Source: AP-16 sp963755055
GTDB lineage: Bacteria; Pseudomonadota; Alphaproteobacteria; Rhizobiales; Xanthobacteraceae
Direction of reading: 5' to 3'
Assembly: GCA_963755055.1 (NCBI GenBank)
Contig: CAVWIS010000019.1
Location: 73,212-137,211, forward strand
Length of the DNA stretch: 64,000 bases
The notes beneath the pieces are model-generated. The model ran no database searches. It saw nothing but the letters and a program-made list of their open reading frames with translations, and was not told the DNA's origin. Positions 7,547 through 16,703 of this stretch are shown here, piece after piece (the first letter of the stretch is position 1; each line of letters begins with the position of its first letter). The position numbers were made by a program, and so were the translations under genes.

Positions 7547-9601
7547 GTGTCGGGAGCGGCGATAGCGGACGGGACATTGGTGTTTAGCGCCTTTATCAGC
7601 TGCAGCCGCAAGGACCGCCGGCTGGCGCGAAGGCTGCATCGCACGCTCGACAAGTCTCGTACGCCGCGGGCGCTGCGGGGGCGGGCAACACCGCTCGGGA
7701 CCGTACCGCGGCGGCTGGCGCGGATATTTTTCGACCGCGATGAGCGCGCCACGGCGCCGGGCCTCGCCGCGCCGGTGGCGCGGGCGCTGGAGCGTTCCGA
7801 GCAGCTGATCGTGTTGTGCAGCCCGCATGCGGCGGCGAGCAACTGGGTCAACGAGGAGATTCTCGCCTTCAAGCGGCTCGGGCGCGGCGAGCGCATCCAT
7901 GCGGTGGTCCTCGACGGCGAGCCGCCGCACTGCTTTCCGCCGGCGCTGCAATTCAGCCTGGCGCCCGACGGCACGGTCTGCGAGGCGTCCGCCGATCCGC
8001 TTTCGACCGATCTGCGGCAGGGCGGCGAAGGCTGGGCCGAGGGATTGTGGCGGCTTCGGGCCGGCCTGCTCGGGGTCGATGCGGGCGAGCTGCGCCGCTG
8101 CGAGGCCGCGCGACGCCGCGTCTGCAGGCGGCGCCTCGTCGTGACCGTTGTCTCCCTTGCGCTGCTGCTGGCGGGCGCCGGGCTCGCCGCCGTGTCGGGG
8201 TGGCGTGACGCGGAAACCCGCAGCGCGGTCCTCGACCGGGCGGTCTCGTTTGCCTCGGGTGCGGTCGGCCGCGCGGTCGAGGCGCACGATCGGCTGCCGG
8301 GCGCCGTCATCGGCGGCTTCCTGGGCGCCGTGCAAGCAGGGCTCGATCGGCTGCTCGCGCAGGACGCCGGCAATGCGGCGCTGCGGGTCAGATACGCCCG
8401 CCTGGTGCTGGACATCTCGCGCCACTTCCGGACCGTCGGCCGCGGCGACAGGGCGATCGAGAGCGCGCGGGTGGCGGGTGGAATCTTTTCCTCGCTCGGT
8501 GCCGCAGATGCGCGCAATACCGGCTACCGCGGCGGCCTGATCGACGCCTGGATCGAGGAGGGCCATGCGAGGCTTCTTGCGGGTGACGCGGTCGCGGCGG
8601 CAACGGCCTTCGACCACGTCCGCGCCGCCGTGCTGCCGGAAGGCGTGCCGAGGCGCAGGAGCGAGGCGGTCGCCTTGCGGGGGCCTCCCGCCGAGGCGTT
8701 GCGCGGCGCCGCCGATCCCGCCAGGACGAAACGCGGCATCTCGGCGGCGCCACGCGACATGAGCCTGCCGGCCGAACTGGTGGAGCCGTGGGCGAGGGCG
8801 AAGGCCACCGTAAAGCTCGCCGATGTCGCCCTATCGCTCGGCCGGCTCGGCGAGGCGTCGGGCTGGTTCGCGGAGGCTCAGGACATTTTGCAGGATTTTT
8901 CCGCGCGCCCGGCGGACGCCGCCGTTCTGGCGCGCTACGGGCCAGTGGTGAGCGCTCGGCTTGCCGGCGACCTCGCGGCGGTCGCGATGCGCATCGGCGA
9001 CGTCCATCGCCGCAGCGGCCGGCCCGGGCTCGCCCTCGACGCCTACGATGCGGCGTGGCGCGGCCTGGCACCGATCGCCGAGCGCGACCCGCGGAGCCGG
9101 GATTTCCGCCACGCCGCCGCCGCCGCCCAGGCGCGCCGCGGGCTCGCTCTGGACCAGCTGGAACGCCTCGAGGAGGCAGTGGCGACGCTCGCCGCCGCGG
9201 TCGGCGAATTGGAGGCGCTGTCGCGGCAGGATCCCGACAACGGCCGGTGGCGGCGCGACCTTCACCTGGCGCTGGGCGATCTCGGCGAGGCGCTGGGCGC
9301 CCAGGGCGAGCTTGCCCGCAGCCGCGACATGCTCCGCCGCGCCGAGACGGTTGCGCGCGATCTGGCGCGGCGCGATCCGGACGATCCGGTGTGGGCTCAC
9401 GACGTCGCGGTAGCGCGGCTGGCGCTCGCGCTCGCGGCGCTGCGCGCCGGCGACAAGCCGGCGGCGGTGAGCGATTTTCGCGGTGCCGCAGCCGTGCTCG
9501 CCGACCTCGCGGGCCGGGAGGTGCGGGACGCCGCCTGGCTCCGCGAGCTTGCCGCGGTGCGCGGCGCGCTGGCGCTGCTCTTGCCGGGAGAGGGCGGCTG
9601 A
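7547..9601 (+). CDS. TIR-domain protein with one transmembrane helix and a C-terminal helical (TPR-like) region
   Basis: A 684-residue protein from a GTG at 7547. Residues 11-125 resemble a TIR/TIR-like fold: 'FSAFISCSRKDRRLARRLH' (strand A and helix A), 'RIFFDRDE' (BB-loop region) and 'SNWVNEEILAF', where Glu103/104 occupies the position of the TIR catalytic glutamate. A single membrane helix follows at about 197-216. The rest is alanine-rich helical sequence with TPR-like pairs ('SGWFAEAQDI', 'AVATLAAAVGEL', 'LALAALRAGD'). Bacterial TIR domains can cleave NAD+ in immune systems or act as adaptors. Upstream in-frame codons to 7223 overlap the divergent gene and are unlikely to be used. The start is uncertain. 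Confidence 0.78.
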   Translation: MSGAAIADGTLVFSAFISCSRKDRRLARRLHRTLDKSRTPRALRGRATPLGTVPRRLARIFFDRDERATAPGLAAPVARALERSEQLIVLCSPHAAASNWVNEEILAFKRLGRGERIHAVVLDGEPPHCFPPALQFSLAPDGTVCEASADPLSTDLRQGGEGWAEGLWRLRAGLLGVDAGELRRCEAARRRVCRRRLVVTVVSLALLLAGAGLAAVSGWRDAETRSAVLDRAVSFASGAVGRAVEAHDRLPGAVIGGFLGAVQAGLDRLLAQDAGNAALRVRYARLVLDISRHFRTVGRGDRAIESARVAGGIFSSLGAADARNTGYRGGLIDAWIEEGHARLLAGDAVAAATAFDHVRAAVLPEGVPRRRSEAVALRGPPAEALRGAADPARTKRGISAAPRDMSLPAELVEPWARAKATVKLADVALSLGRLGEASGWFAEAQDILQDFSARPADAAVLARYGPVVSARLAGDLAAVAMRIGDVHRRSGRPGLALDAYDAAWRGLAPIAERDPRSRDFRHAAAAAQARRGLALDQLERLEEAVATLAAAVGELEALSRQDPDNGRWRRDLHLALGDLGEALGAQGELARSRDMLRRAETVARDLARRDPDDPVWAHDVAVARLALALAALRAGDKPAAVSDFRGAAAVLADLAGREVRDAAWLRELAAVRGALALLLPGEGG

Positions 9602-9615
9602 AAGCCGAAAAGCCG

Positions 9616-10401
9616 CTACTCCGCAGTCAGCTCGGTGCTCCCGAACCCATCCAGCGAGAACACGAATGTCTCGCCCGCCTTGATCGGCAGGGTCGGGATC
9701 ACGCTGCCGGTGATCACCACCATGCCGGCGGCGAGCGCGCGGCCGCGCTGGGCCGCCAGATTGGCGACCCAGGCAAGGGTGCTCAGCGGGTCGTCGGAAA
9801 ATCCTTCATGAGCGGCGCGGCCGTCGATCGAAAGCTTCCCGGCAATGCGGTCGAGCGAGCGGCCCGGCGAGAACGCCACGTCGGCGCCGAGCACCACGCC
9901 GGCGTTCCAGCAATTTTCCGCGATGACGGAGAGCGCGTTGGTCTGCTTGTAGTCGGCGCGGCGGTCCTCGACGAGCTCGAAGGCCGGCATCACCGCCCCG
10001 ACCGCGGCCTCGACGCTGTCGGCGGTGAACGGGGCGGCGGCCACCAGCAGATCCTTCTTGAGCCGCAGCCCGACCTCGCACTCGATCACCAGGTTCATGT
10101 GATCGGCGAGCCTGATCCGCGCCGGCGAGGCGTGCACGCGGCGCTCGAAGATCATCCCGCCGCACGGATGGTCGATCCCCATGAGCTGCTGCATGACTTT
10201 TGTGGTGGTAGCGATCTTGAGTCCGGCGATGCGTCCCTCGCGCTCGCCCAGGATCCGCACCAGCGCATCCTGCGCCGCATAGGCGTCCTCGACGCTGCGC
10301 GGCGTTATCCCGGGCGGAAGATTGGTGAACGGCACGCGGCGCGCATGGGCGTCGATGAGATGTCGGGCGACCGCGTTGGGGTCGAATGCTGTGTCCGTCA
10401 T
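9616..10401 (-). CDS. 2-keto-4-pentenoate hydratase-like protein (fumarylacetoacetate hydrolase family)
   Basis: A 261-residue cytosolic enzyme. It has the family metal-site region 'NLVIECEVGLRLKKDL' and the C-terminal 'GSVIPTLPIKAGETFVFSL', typical of MhpD/2-oxopent-4-enoate hydratases that add water to dienoates in meta-cleavage pathways. ATG 10401 follows 'GGAGGAAACGCC'; the upstream extension to 10506 is rejected. The adjacent dehydrogenases and lactonase fit a small catabolic cluster, but no ring-cleavage dioxygenase is seen, so the pathway is unresolved. Confidence 0.85.
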   Translation of the reverse strand: MTDTAFDPNAVARHLIDAHARRVPFTNLPPGITPRSVEDAYAAQDALVRILGEREGRIAGLKIATTTKVMQQLMGIDHPCGGMIFERRVHASPARIRLADHMNLVIECEVGLRLKKDLLVAAAPFTADSVEAAVGAVMPAFELVEDRRADYKQTNALSVIAENCWNAGVVLGADVAFSPGRSLDRIAGKLSIDGRAAHEGFSDDPLSTLAWVANLAAQRGRALAAGMVVITGSVIPTLPIKAGETFVFSLDGFGSTELTAE

Positions 10402-10663
10402 GGCGTTTCCTCCAAATTTTTTTGAACGACTTGCCGGGTGTTGCGTTGTCTCATGCCGCGGCCATCGCCGCCAGGGTCGGGGCCGCCTGGAATCCACGGC
10501 GGACATGGCCGCAATGTCCCAGGTTGCGCCGCGGCGTCGTCCGGTGCGGCGGACGAAGCGTGGCCATCATGCCGGAAGCGCAGCAGCATCGTGACCGAAA
10601 GGGGATGTCATCCATCCTCGTATCGGCTACAACACGAGCGGCGCTCGAACCGAAAAGGACAAG

Positions 10664-10831
10664 ATGATGTCGCTCCTGATCAGCGTGCTCATTACGTTCC
10701 TGGTGGTGATCCTGGTGCTCTACCTGATCAACATGCTCCCGGTCGAGGCCAGGATAAAGCAGATCATCCAGATCATCGTGATCATCATCGGCGTCCTGTC
10801 GCTGCTGCGCGCCCTCGGCGTCGGATTTTAG
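10664..10831 (+). CDS. Very small two-helix membrane protein
   Basis: A 55-residue ORF with 'AAAGGACAAG' before ATG 10664. It has two hydrophobic helices, about residues 3-23 ('SLLISVLITFLVVILVLYL') and 35-52 ('IIQIIVIIIGVLSLLRAL'), separated by a short charged loop 'PVEARIKQ'. It resembles the small 'Thivi_2564-type' membrane proteins common in proteobacteria, an assignment from memory. Function unknown. The real codon bias and good ribosome site argue that it is translated. Confidence 0.65.
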   Translation: MMSLLISVLITFLVVILVLYLINMLPVEARIKQIIQIIVIIIGVLSLLRALGVGF

Positions 10832-11170
10832 CGTAGGGCGGGCAACGCGGCCCCGGCCTTCGTTTGATCGACGGCGTCGCATCCGCGTTGCCCACGCCGT
10901 CGGGCGGAGGTTGATTTGACCGCGTGGGCAAGGCGGGACGCCTGCTATGCCCGCGCAATGATTGCCTCGGCCGCCTTGCCCACCCTACGATCCGGGGTGT
11001 GTAGGGTGGGCAAATCGCCGGCACGGCGGGCATGACCGGATGATGCATTGCCGGCGATTTGCCCACGCGGTCCGACGCCGGCCCCGACCGCGTGGGCAAA
11101 ATCGCGCGAGGCTCGCGCGAGCCGCGCCGTTCGAGCCTGCGATTTTGCCCCTACCACGCCTGCACCCTAC
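10832..11170. repeat. Intergenic cluster of palindromic 'TAGGGTGGGCAA' repeats
   Basis: About 340 bases without a convincing gene. The stretch contains repeated and inverted modules: 'GTAGGGCGGGCAACGCGG', 'CGTTGCCCACGCCGTCGGGC', 'CCTTGCCCACCCTACG', 'GTGTAGGGTGGGCAAATCG', 'GCGATTTGCCCACGCGGTC' and 'CGCGTGGGCAAAATCGCGC'. They pair into several hairpins on both strands and look like a nested REP/BIME-type insertion between the small membrane protein and the SDR operon. Confidence 0.65.
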
Positions 11171-11176
11171 GGCTCA

Positions 11177-11971
11177 TCACCGCACCAGGGCGCCGCCGTC
11201 GACCGGCAGCGCCACGCCGGTGACGAAATTCGCCTCGTCGGAGGCGAGAAACAGCGCCGCATTGGCGACGTCCCAGGCGGTGCCCATGCGCCGGCGCAGC
11301 GGCACTTTGGCGTCGCGCTCGGCGGCAACCTCGGCGCGGCTGCGGTTCGATGTCCGGGCGCGGGTGTCGACCGCCATCGGGGTGTCCATCAGGCCCGGCA
11401 GGATTGCGTTGGCGCGCACGCCGTATTCGGCGTTCTGGATCGCCACCTGCTTGGTGAACTCGACCATCGCCGCCTTGGTGGCCTTGTAGGTGACCAGCGG
11501 ATAGTTTTCATAAGCCGCGACCGACGAGATGTTGATGATCGAGCCCGCCTGCTGCGCCCGCATGATCGGCAGCACGTGCTTGACCGCCATGACGCAGCCG
11601 CGCAGGTTGATGGCGCAGACGCGGTCGAACGCCTCCTCGGTCAACTCGGTCACCGTGGCGTCGCCGCCGGCGATGCTCACCCCGACATTGTAGTGCAGGA
11701 TATCGATGCGGCCCCAGCGACGGTGCGCGTCGGCGATCGCGGCGGCCAGCGTCGCCTCGCGGGTGACGTCGGCCTCGAACGCCACGCAGGAGCCGCCGTC
11801 CTTCGCCACCATGGCGGCGGTCTCCTGCGCCGAGGCGAGGTCGCGGTCGACGCCGAGGATCTTTGCCCCCTCCTGGGCGAAGCGCAGCACGGTGGCGCGG
11901 CCGTTGCCCATGCCGGTGCCGGGTCCCTGGCCGGCCCCGATGACGACGGCGATCTTGTTGGCAAGACGCAT
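11177..11971 (-). CDS. SDR-family oxidoreductase
   Basis: A 264-residue classical short-chain dehydrogenase. The cofactor motif is 'VIGAGQGPGTGMGNGRA' (a modified TGxxxGxG), the catalytic Ser lies in 'INISSVAAYENYP', and the YxxxK pair is 'YKATK'. Asp in 'GVDRD' favours NAD(H). ATG 11971 follows 'GGAGGAAAGTTC'. It lies downstream of a second SDR with a 20-base gap, and the two share about the same length and an unusual glycine-rich loop ('GxGxGNGRAT'), suggesting a duplicated pair acting on related alcohols or ketones. Confidence 0.9.
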   Translation of the reverse strand: MRLANKIAVVIGAGQGPGTGMGNGRATVLRFAQEGAKILGVDRDLASAQETAAMVAKDGGSCVAFEADVTREATLAAAIADAHRRWGRIDILHYNVGVSIAGGDATVTELTEEAFDRVCAINLRGCVMAVKHVLPIMRAQQAGSIINISSVAAYENYPLVTYKATKAAMVEFTKQVAIQNAEYGVRANAILPGLMDTPMAVDTRARTSNRSRAEVAAERDAKVPLRRRMGTAWDVANAALFLASDEANFVTGVALPVDGGALVR

Positions 11972-11991
11972 GAACTTTCCTCCGTTGAAAT

Positions 11992-12810
11992 TCATTCCCG
12001 CTCGGTCGCGCGCGCCGGCCCGACCAGGGTGGCGCCGCCGTCAACCACCAGGGTCTGGCCGGTGATGTAGCGGGCGTGGCCGGAGAGCAGGAAGCGCACC
12101 GCAAGCCCGATGTCCCAGCCGCTGCCCTCGCGCCCGAGCACCGAGGCGCGGCGGCGCGCCTCGCGGCTCTGCTCGCTCATGCCGCCCGCATAGACCATCG
12201 GCGTGTATACCGGCCCCGGCGCCACGCAGTTGACCCGGATGTTGTCGCGTCCGTGGTCGACCGCCATGGCGCGGGTCAGCGCGATCACCGCGCCCTTCGA
12301 GGTCGTATAGGCGGTGAGCCCGCGCGGGCGCAGCGCCGAGATCGACGAGACGTTGACAATGGCGCCGCCCTTTGCGGTCGCGATCATCGCGGGAATCGCG
12401 TGACGCGCCGCCAGGTACATGGTCTCGACATTGACCTGCATGATGCGGCGCCAGTCCTCGGGCGGCATCTCGACGACGCTGCCGCGGCCGCCGATGCCCA
12501 CATTGTTGTCGAGGAAATCGAGCCGCCCGAAACTCTTCAGCGCGGCCTCCACCATTTTGGCGCACTGCGCCTCGTCGGTGATGTCGGCGGAAAACGCCGC
12601 GGCCGCGCCGCCGTCGGCGGCCACCATCTCGACCGTGCGCTCGGCGAGTTTCTGGTCGCGGTCGACCACCAGGACTTTGGTTCCGGCGCGCGCCAGCAGG
12701 ATCGCGGTGGCGCGGCCGTTGCCGATCCCGTCGCCCGCCGCGCCGCCGCCGGTGACGATCGCCACTTTTCCCGCGAGCCCGAGATCGTCGGGCACGTTTG
12801 CTTCAGTCAT
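11992..12810 (-). CDS. SDR-family oxidoreductase (paralogue of the downstream SDR)
   Basis: A 272-residue classical SDR. It has 'VTGGGAAGDGIGNGRATA' as the nucleotide loop, 'VVDRD' at the end of strand 2, the catalytic 'NVSSISALRPRGLTAYTTSK' with Ser, Tyr and Lys, and C-terminal 'ITGQTLVVDGGA'. ATG 12810 follows 'GGAGAGCGAC'. The start lies inside or next to the end of the SMP-30-like gene (stop at 12821), so the three genes form one leftward operon: lactonase, SDR, SDR. The order fits oxidation of a sugar or hydroxy acid to a lactone with hydrolysis, but the substrate is not shown. Confidence 0.9.
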   Translation of the reverse strand: MTEANVPDDLGLAGKVAIVTGGGAAGDGIGNGRATAILLARAGTKVLVVDRDQKLAERTVEMVAADGGAAAAFSADITDEAQCAKMVEAALKSFGRLDFLDNNVGIGGRGSVVEMPPEDWRRIMQVNVETMYLAARHAIPAMIATAKGGAIVNVSSISALRPRGLTAYTTSKGAVIALTRAMAVDHGRDNIRVNCVAPGPVYTPMVYAGGMSEQSREARRRASVLGREGSGWDIGLAVRFLLSGHARYITGQTLVVDGGATLVGPARATERE

Positions 12811-12820
12811 GTCGCTCTCC

Positions 12821-13672
12821 TCACGGCAGTCCGGCACCCGGGACGTCGACGCGCACTACCTCGATGCGGCCGTCGCGCTTGGCGGCCTGCTGCGGGCCGC
12901 TCCCCGACGAGGTGCAGATGAACAAGGTGCGGCGGTCGTCGCCGCCGAGCATGCAGGCAAAGGCGCCCTGGGCGCCGGTCGAGATGGTCCCGGCGATCGC
13001 GCCGCCGTCGCGGACGCGGATCACCTGGTTGCCGCGCGCATCGGTCACCCAGATCGCGCCCTCGGCATCGAGGCAGATTCCGTCGGGAAAGCAGCCGGGA
13101 AGGTCGGCGAACAGTCTTCGGTTGGACAGCGTGCCGTCGTCGGCGATGTCGAAGGCGGTGAGCCTGTGGCCTTGCGTCTCGCCGACGATCAGACGCTTGC
13201 CGTCCGGCGTGATGACGCTGCCGTTGGGAAACAAGAGATCGTCGGCGGCGCGCGTCACCGAGCCGTCGGGATCGACGCGCACCATGCAGGTGGCGCGCAG
13301 CGGCTCGCCGGCGTGGCGGTCGTAGCCGAAATTGCCCACATAGGCGCGGCCCTTGGCGTCCACCACCATGTCGTTGCAGGGACCGGTGGCGAAATCCTTG
13401 AGGTCGGCGATGATGTCGAGCCTGCCGCCGGCGAGCCGGAGCAGTCGCTTGTCCAGCATCGACACGATCAGGAGATCGCCCGCCGGCGTCCAGCCGAGGC
13501 CGGAGGGACGCTGCGGCACCTCGACCACGGTCGTTGCCTTGCCGGCCGGGTCGACCGTCATCACCCTGTTCGTATAGAAATCCGAGAGCCACAGCCGGCC
13601 GTCGCGCCAGCGCGGGCCCTCCGGAAAGGTCAGCCCGTCGAGCAGCACGGCGGGTTTGTCGTCTTGCGGCAT
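12821..13672 (-). CDS. SMP-30/gluconolactonase-family hydrolase
   Basis: A 283-residue six-bladed beta-propeller protein. It has the N-terminal metal ligand motif 'LTFPEGPRWRDGRLWLSD' (Glu), 'GPCNDMVVDAKGRAYVGNFG' (Asn) and 'FPDGICLDAEGAIWVTDARG' (Asp), the expected divalent-metal site of lactonases. No secretion signal is visible. It is the first gene of the operon with two SDRs and its promoter should lie in the AT-rich gap 13673-13900. Confidence 0.9.
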   Translation of the reverse strand: MPQDDKPAVLLDGLTFPEGPRWRDGRLWLSDFYTNRVMTVDPAGKATTVVEVPQRPSGLGWTPAGDLLIVSMLDKRLLRLAGGRLDIIADLKDFATGPCNDMVVDAKGRAYVGNFGYDRHAGEPLRATCMVRVDPDGSVTRAADDLLFPNGSVITPDGKRLIVGETQGHRLTAFDIADDGTLSNRRLFADLPGCFPDGICLDAEGAIWVTDARGNQVIRVRDGGAIAGTISTGAQGAFACMLGGDDRRTLFICTSSGSGPQQAAKRDGRIEVVRVDVPGAGLP

Positions 13673-14000
13673 CCCTTCCTCCCCCCGGGCGACTTGTCAG
13701 ACATCGCCCTTTTCCATTGTGGTGCGCCGGCGCGACCGGCGCACCTTTTATCCATGGACCGCGCAACAATGCACAGCGGTACGGCACGTTGCGAGAGATT
13801 TGTGCACTGCAAAAATATTGGACTTCATGCCCATAAAATCGGCACGAAAACCATCAGATGAAAGTTTAGTCAATCAAAAATATGGTTATATTTCAATCAC
13901 TTAAGACGCCAGAACGGTTGGCCCGGCTCTTGCTAACCATCCGCGTGTGAAGCGGCGGAAAGTCGATATCAACCAGGCAACGCCGAGGAGAGGACAGCGC
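13673..14000. promoter_or_regulatory. AT-rich divergent intergenic region (lactonase operon / nitrite operon)
   Basis: This 328-base gap is clearly poorer in GC than its surroundings at 13800-13905 (for example 'AAAGTTTAGTCAATCAAAAA' and 'ATGGTTATATTTCAATCAC'). It separates two divergent operons and so probably holds both promoters. No gene is supported; the overlapping open frames lack coding character. Confidence 0.5.
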
Positions 14001-14801
14001 ATGTATTCGGAGACTGTGGATCATTTCGCCGGGGTTGCGGCGAAGAAGGCGGAGTTCCTGCGGCGTGCCCCGATCGGGTTCTGGATCTCGTCGATGATGG
14101 CCGGCGCCTATGTGGGCATGGGGATCATCCTGATCTTCTGCGTCGGCTCCGACGTCGACCCCGGCTACCGGCCGCTGATCATGGGAACGTCGTTCGGCAT
14201 CGCGCTCACCCTGGTGGTGTTCGCCGGCTCCGACCTTTTCACCGGGCACACCATGTTCATGTCGCTCGGCGCGTTGCGGGGAAGGATTGGCCCGGCCGAC
14301 GTCGCTGCGTCGTGGTCGGTCACCTGGCTCGGCAACCTGATGGGCGCGGCGCTGCTCGCGGCGATCTTCGTGGCGGGCGGCGGCGGCGCGATGCTGCATT
14401 CCAAGAGCCAATTCCTGATGACGGTGGCGAGCGCGAAGATGAACGCACCGGCGCTGGAGCTCTTCATGCGCGCCATCCTGTGCAACTGGCTGGTCTGCCT
14501 GGCGCTGTGGATGTCGGCGCGGATGACCAGCGACACCGCCAAGTGCATCGCCATCTTCTGGTGCCTGTTCGCCTTCATCGGCAGCGGCTTCGAGCATTCG
14601 GTCGCCAACATGACGCTGCTGTCGGTGGCGCTGATCGCCGAGCATCCGGCGACCGTGAGCGTCGCCGGCCTCTGGCACAATCTCGTCTGGGTCACCTGCG
14701 GCAACATCGTGGCAGGCGCGGTGTTCATGGGCGGCGGCTACTGGCTCGCCTCGCGCACCCCGGAGCCTTCGGCCGCGCCGCTCCTGGCGCCCGCCGAATG
14801 A
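14001..14801 (+). CDS. nirC: Formate/nitrite transporter family channel (nitrite type)
   Basis: A 266-residue inner-membrane protein with six predicted helices. FNT signatures are visible: 'AGAYVGMGIILIF', 'FAGSDLFTGHTMFM' (first FNT motif), and 'GSGFEHSVANMTLL' carrying the pore histidine. ATG 14001 follows 'GAGAGGACAGCGC'. FNT channels move nitrite, formate or hydrosulfide. Being 29 bases upstream of a sirohaem nitrite/sulfite-type reductase makes nitrite the likely substrate. First gene of a rightward operon. Confidence 0.9.
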   Translation: MYSETVDHFAGVAAKKAEFLRRAPIGFWISSMMAGAYVGMGIILIFCVGSDVDPGYRPLIMGTSFGIALTLVVFAGSDLFTGHTMFMSLGALRGRIGPADVAASWSVTWLGNLMGAALLAAIFVAGGGGAMLHSKSQFLMTVASAKMNAPALELFMRAILCNWLVCLALWMSARMTSDTAKCIAIFWCLFAFIGSGFEHSVANMTLLSVALIAEHPATVSVAGLWHNLVWVTCGNIVAGAVFMGGGYWLASRTPEPSAAPLLAPAE

Positions 14802-14830
14802 GGCTGCGAGTTTAGCCTGGGAGAATACGC

Positions 14831-16648
14831 GTGACGATGACGGGTCCCGACTTCACCGAGGAGCAGAAGCAATATCTGCAGGGGTTTTTCGCCGGGATCC
14901 TGACCCGGCGCGGTGCCGGCGCGGCGAGCGCTGCCCCCATCGCCATTCCGGGCACCAATGGCGCCGGGCCGGTGTTGTCACCCGCCGCGCCCGCGCCATC
15001 CGGACCAGAGGCGATCCATCGCGCCGCGCAGGACCGTTTCCTCGCCGAGGGGAAGAAGCTCACGGCCGAGGAGATGGCGAAGCGGACCAAGAACCCGTTC
15101 GACATGTGGGACGAGATGCGCGCCAACGCGGCGACGGGCGAAATTTCCCAAGGGCACCGACGTCTTCCTGCACAAGTTCCATGGCCTGTTCTACGTGGCG
15201 CCGGCGCAGAACGCCTTCATGTGCCGGCTGCGCATGCCCGACGGCATCCTGAACGTCGCATCAGTTGCGCGGGATTGCCGACACTCGCCGAAATCCATGC
15301 GGGCGGCTATGCCGACATCACGACGCGCGCCAATCTGCAGATCCGCGAGATCGCCGCCGGATCGATCATCGAGGTGCTCACCGGCATCCAGGAACTCGGG
15401 CTCACCTCGCGCGGCTCCGGCGCCGACAACATCCGCAACATCACCGGCAGCCCTACGGCGGGCATCGACCCGCATGAGCTGATCGACACGCGGCCGCTCG
15501 CCCGCGCGCTGCATTATCCCATCCTCAATCATCGCGAGCTCTACGGCCTGCCGCGCAAGTTCAACATCGCGCTTCGACGGCGGCGGGCGCGTCGCGGTGC
15601 TCGAGGACACCAACGACATCGGCTTTGCGGCCGTCTCGGTCGGCCGAGGGCGAGACGGTGCCGGCCGGCGTCTATTTCCGCGTGCGGCCTCGGCGGCATC
15701 ACCGGTCACGGCGATTTCGCCCGCGACACCGGCGTGCATGCTGGCGCCGGAGGAGTGCGTGCGCGGTGGCGGTTGCGCTGGTGCGCGTCTTCATCGACCA
15801 CGGCGACCGCACCGACCGCACGCAAGGCGCGGCTCAAATACGTGCTCGAGCGCTGGGGCCTCGACGGATTCGTCGCCGAGGCGGAGAAACATCTGCCGTC
15901 CCGGCTGCGCCGGTTCCCCCTCGAGCGCTGCGCGCCGCGCAAGCCGCAGCCGAAGGGCGGCCATCTCGGCGTGCACCCGCAGCGCCAGGCCGGGACTCTC
16001 CTATATCGGCGTGGTGGTCCCGGTCGGGCGGCTCGAGCGTCGCCGCAGATGCGTGGCCTCGCCGATATCGCCGCGCGTCACGGCAGCGGCACGCTGCGGC
16101 TCACCGTATGGCAGAACCTGCTGATCTCCGACATGCCCGAGCACGCAGATCGCCGCCGCGCAAGGCGGCGATCCGCGCGCTCGGCCTCGACTACGAGGCG
16201 ACGGCCATCCGCGCCGGCCTCGTCGCCTGCACCGGCAATACCGGCTGCAAGTTCGCGCTGAGCGACACCAAGGGCCAGGCGCTGGCGCTCGCCGAGCACC
16301 TCGAGGCGCGGCTCGCGCTCGACACGCCGCTCAACATCCACCTGACCGGCTGCCCGAATTCCTGTGCCCAGCATTATGTCGGCGACATCGGCCTGCTCGC
16401 CACCAAGGTCGGAGGTCGGCGACGACGTGGTCGAGGGCTACCACATCCACGTCGGCGGCGGCGCCGGCGCCGAGCAGAAACTCGCCCGCGAGATTTTTCG
16501 CTCGGTGGTGTTCGCCGAGGTGCCGGGCCGCATCGAGCGCCTGCTGAAGACCTATTTGGAGCACCGCCGCGACGCAGAAAGCTTTCACTCATTCACCGGC
16601 CGTCACAGCGTCGACGAGCTCACCGGCCTGATCGACCAGGCGGCATGA
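14831..16648 (+). pseudogene. Sirohaem [4Fe-4S] nitrite/sulfite reductase (NirA family), broken by multiple frameshifts
   Basis: All three frames combine into one full-length protein of about 600 residues. The start is 'TGPDFTEEQKQYLQGFFAG', the middle contains 'DITTRANLQIREIAAGSIIE' and 'NIRNITGSPTAGIDPHELID', and the sirohaem/Fe-S ligands appear as 'CTGNTGCKFA' and 'CPNSCAQHYVGDIG' (C-x5-C and C-x3-C). The end is 'SFTGRHSVDELTGLIDQAA'. Frame changes occur near 15139, 15258, 15575, 15640-15770, 15990-16030, 16145 and 16412. The enzyme would reduce nitrite to ammonium in the cytoplasm using the downstream flavoprotein or ferredoxin. So many indels in a protein with every motif retained suggests sequence error or very recent decay. 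Confidence 0.82.
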
Positions 16649-16703
16649 GGTTGCATGCGCTCGCGACGCTGTCCGTGACAGCCGACAGATCGGAACTGCC
16701 GTC

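Noticed and set aside
14831..16648. Programmed frameshifting in the NirA-like gene
   Set aside because: There are too many shifts, with no common slippery sequence or structure; indels from decay or sequencing are simpler.
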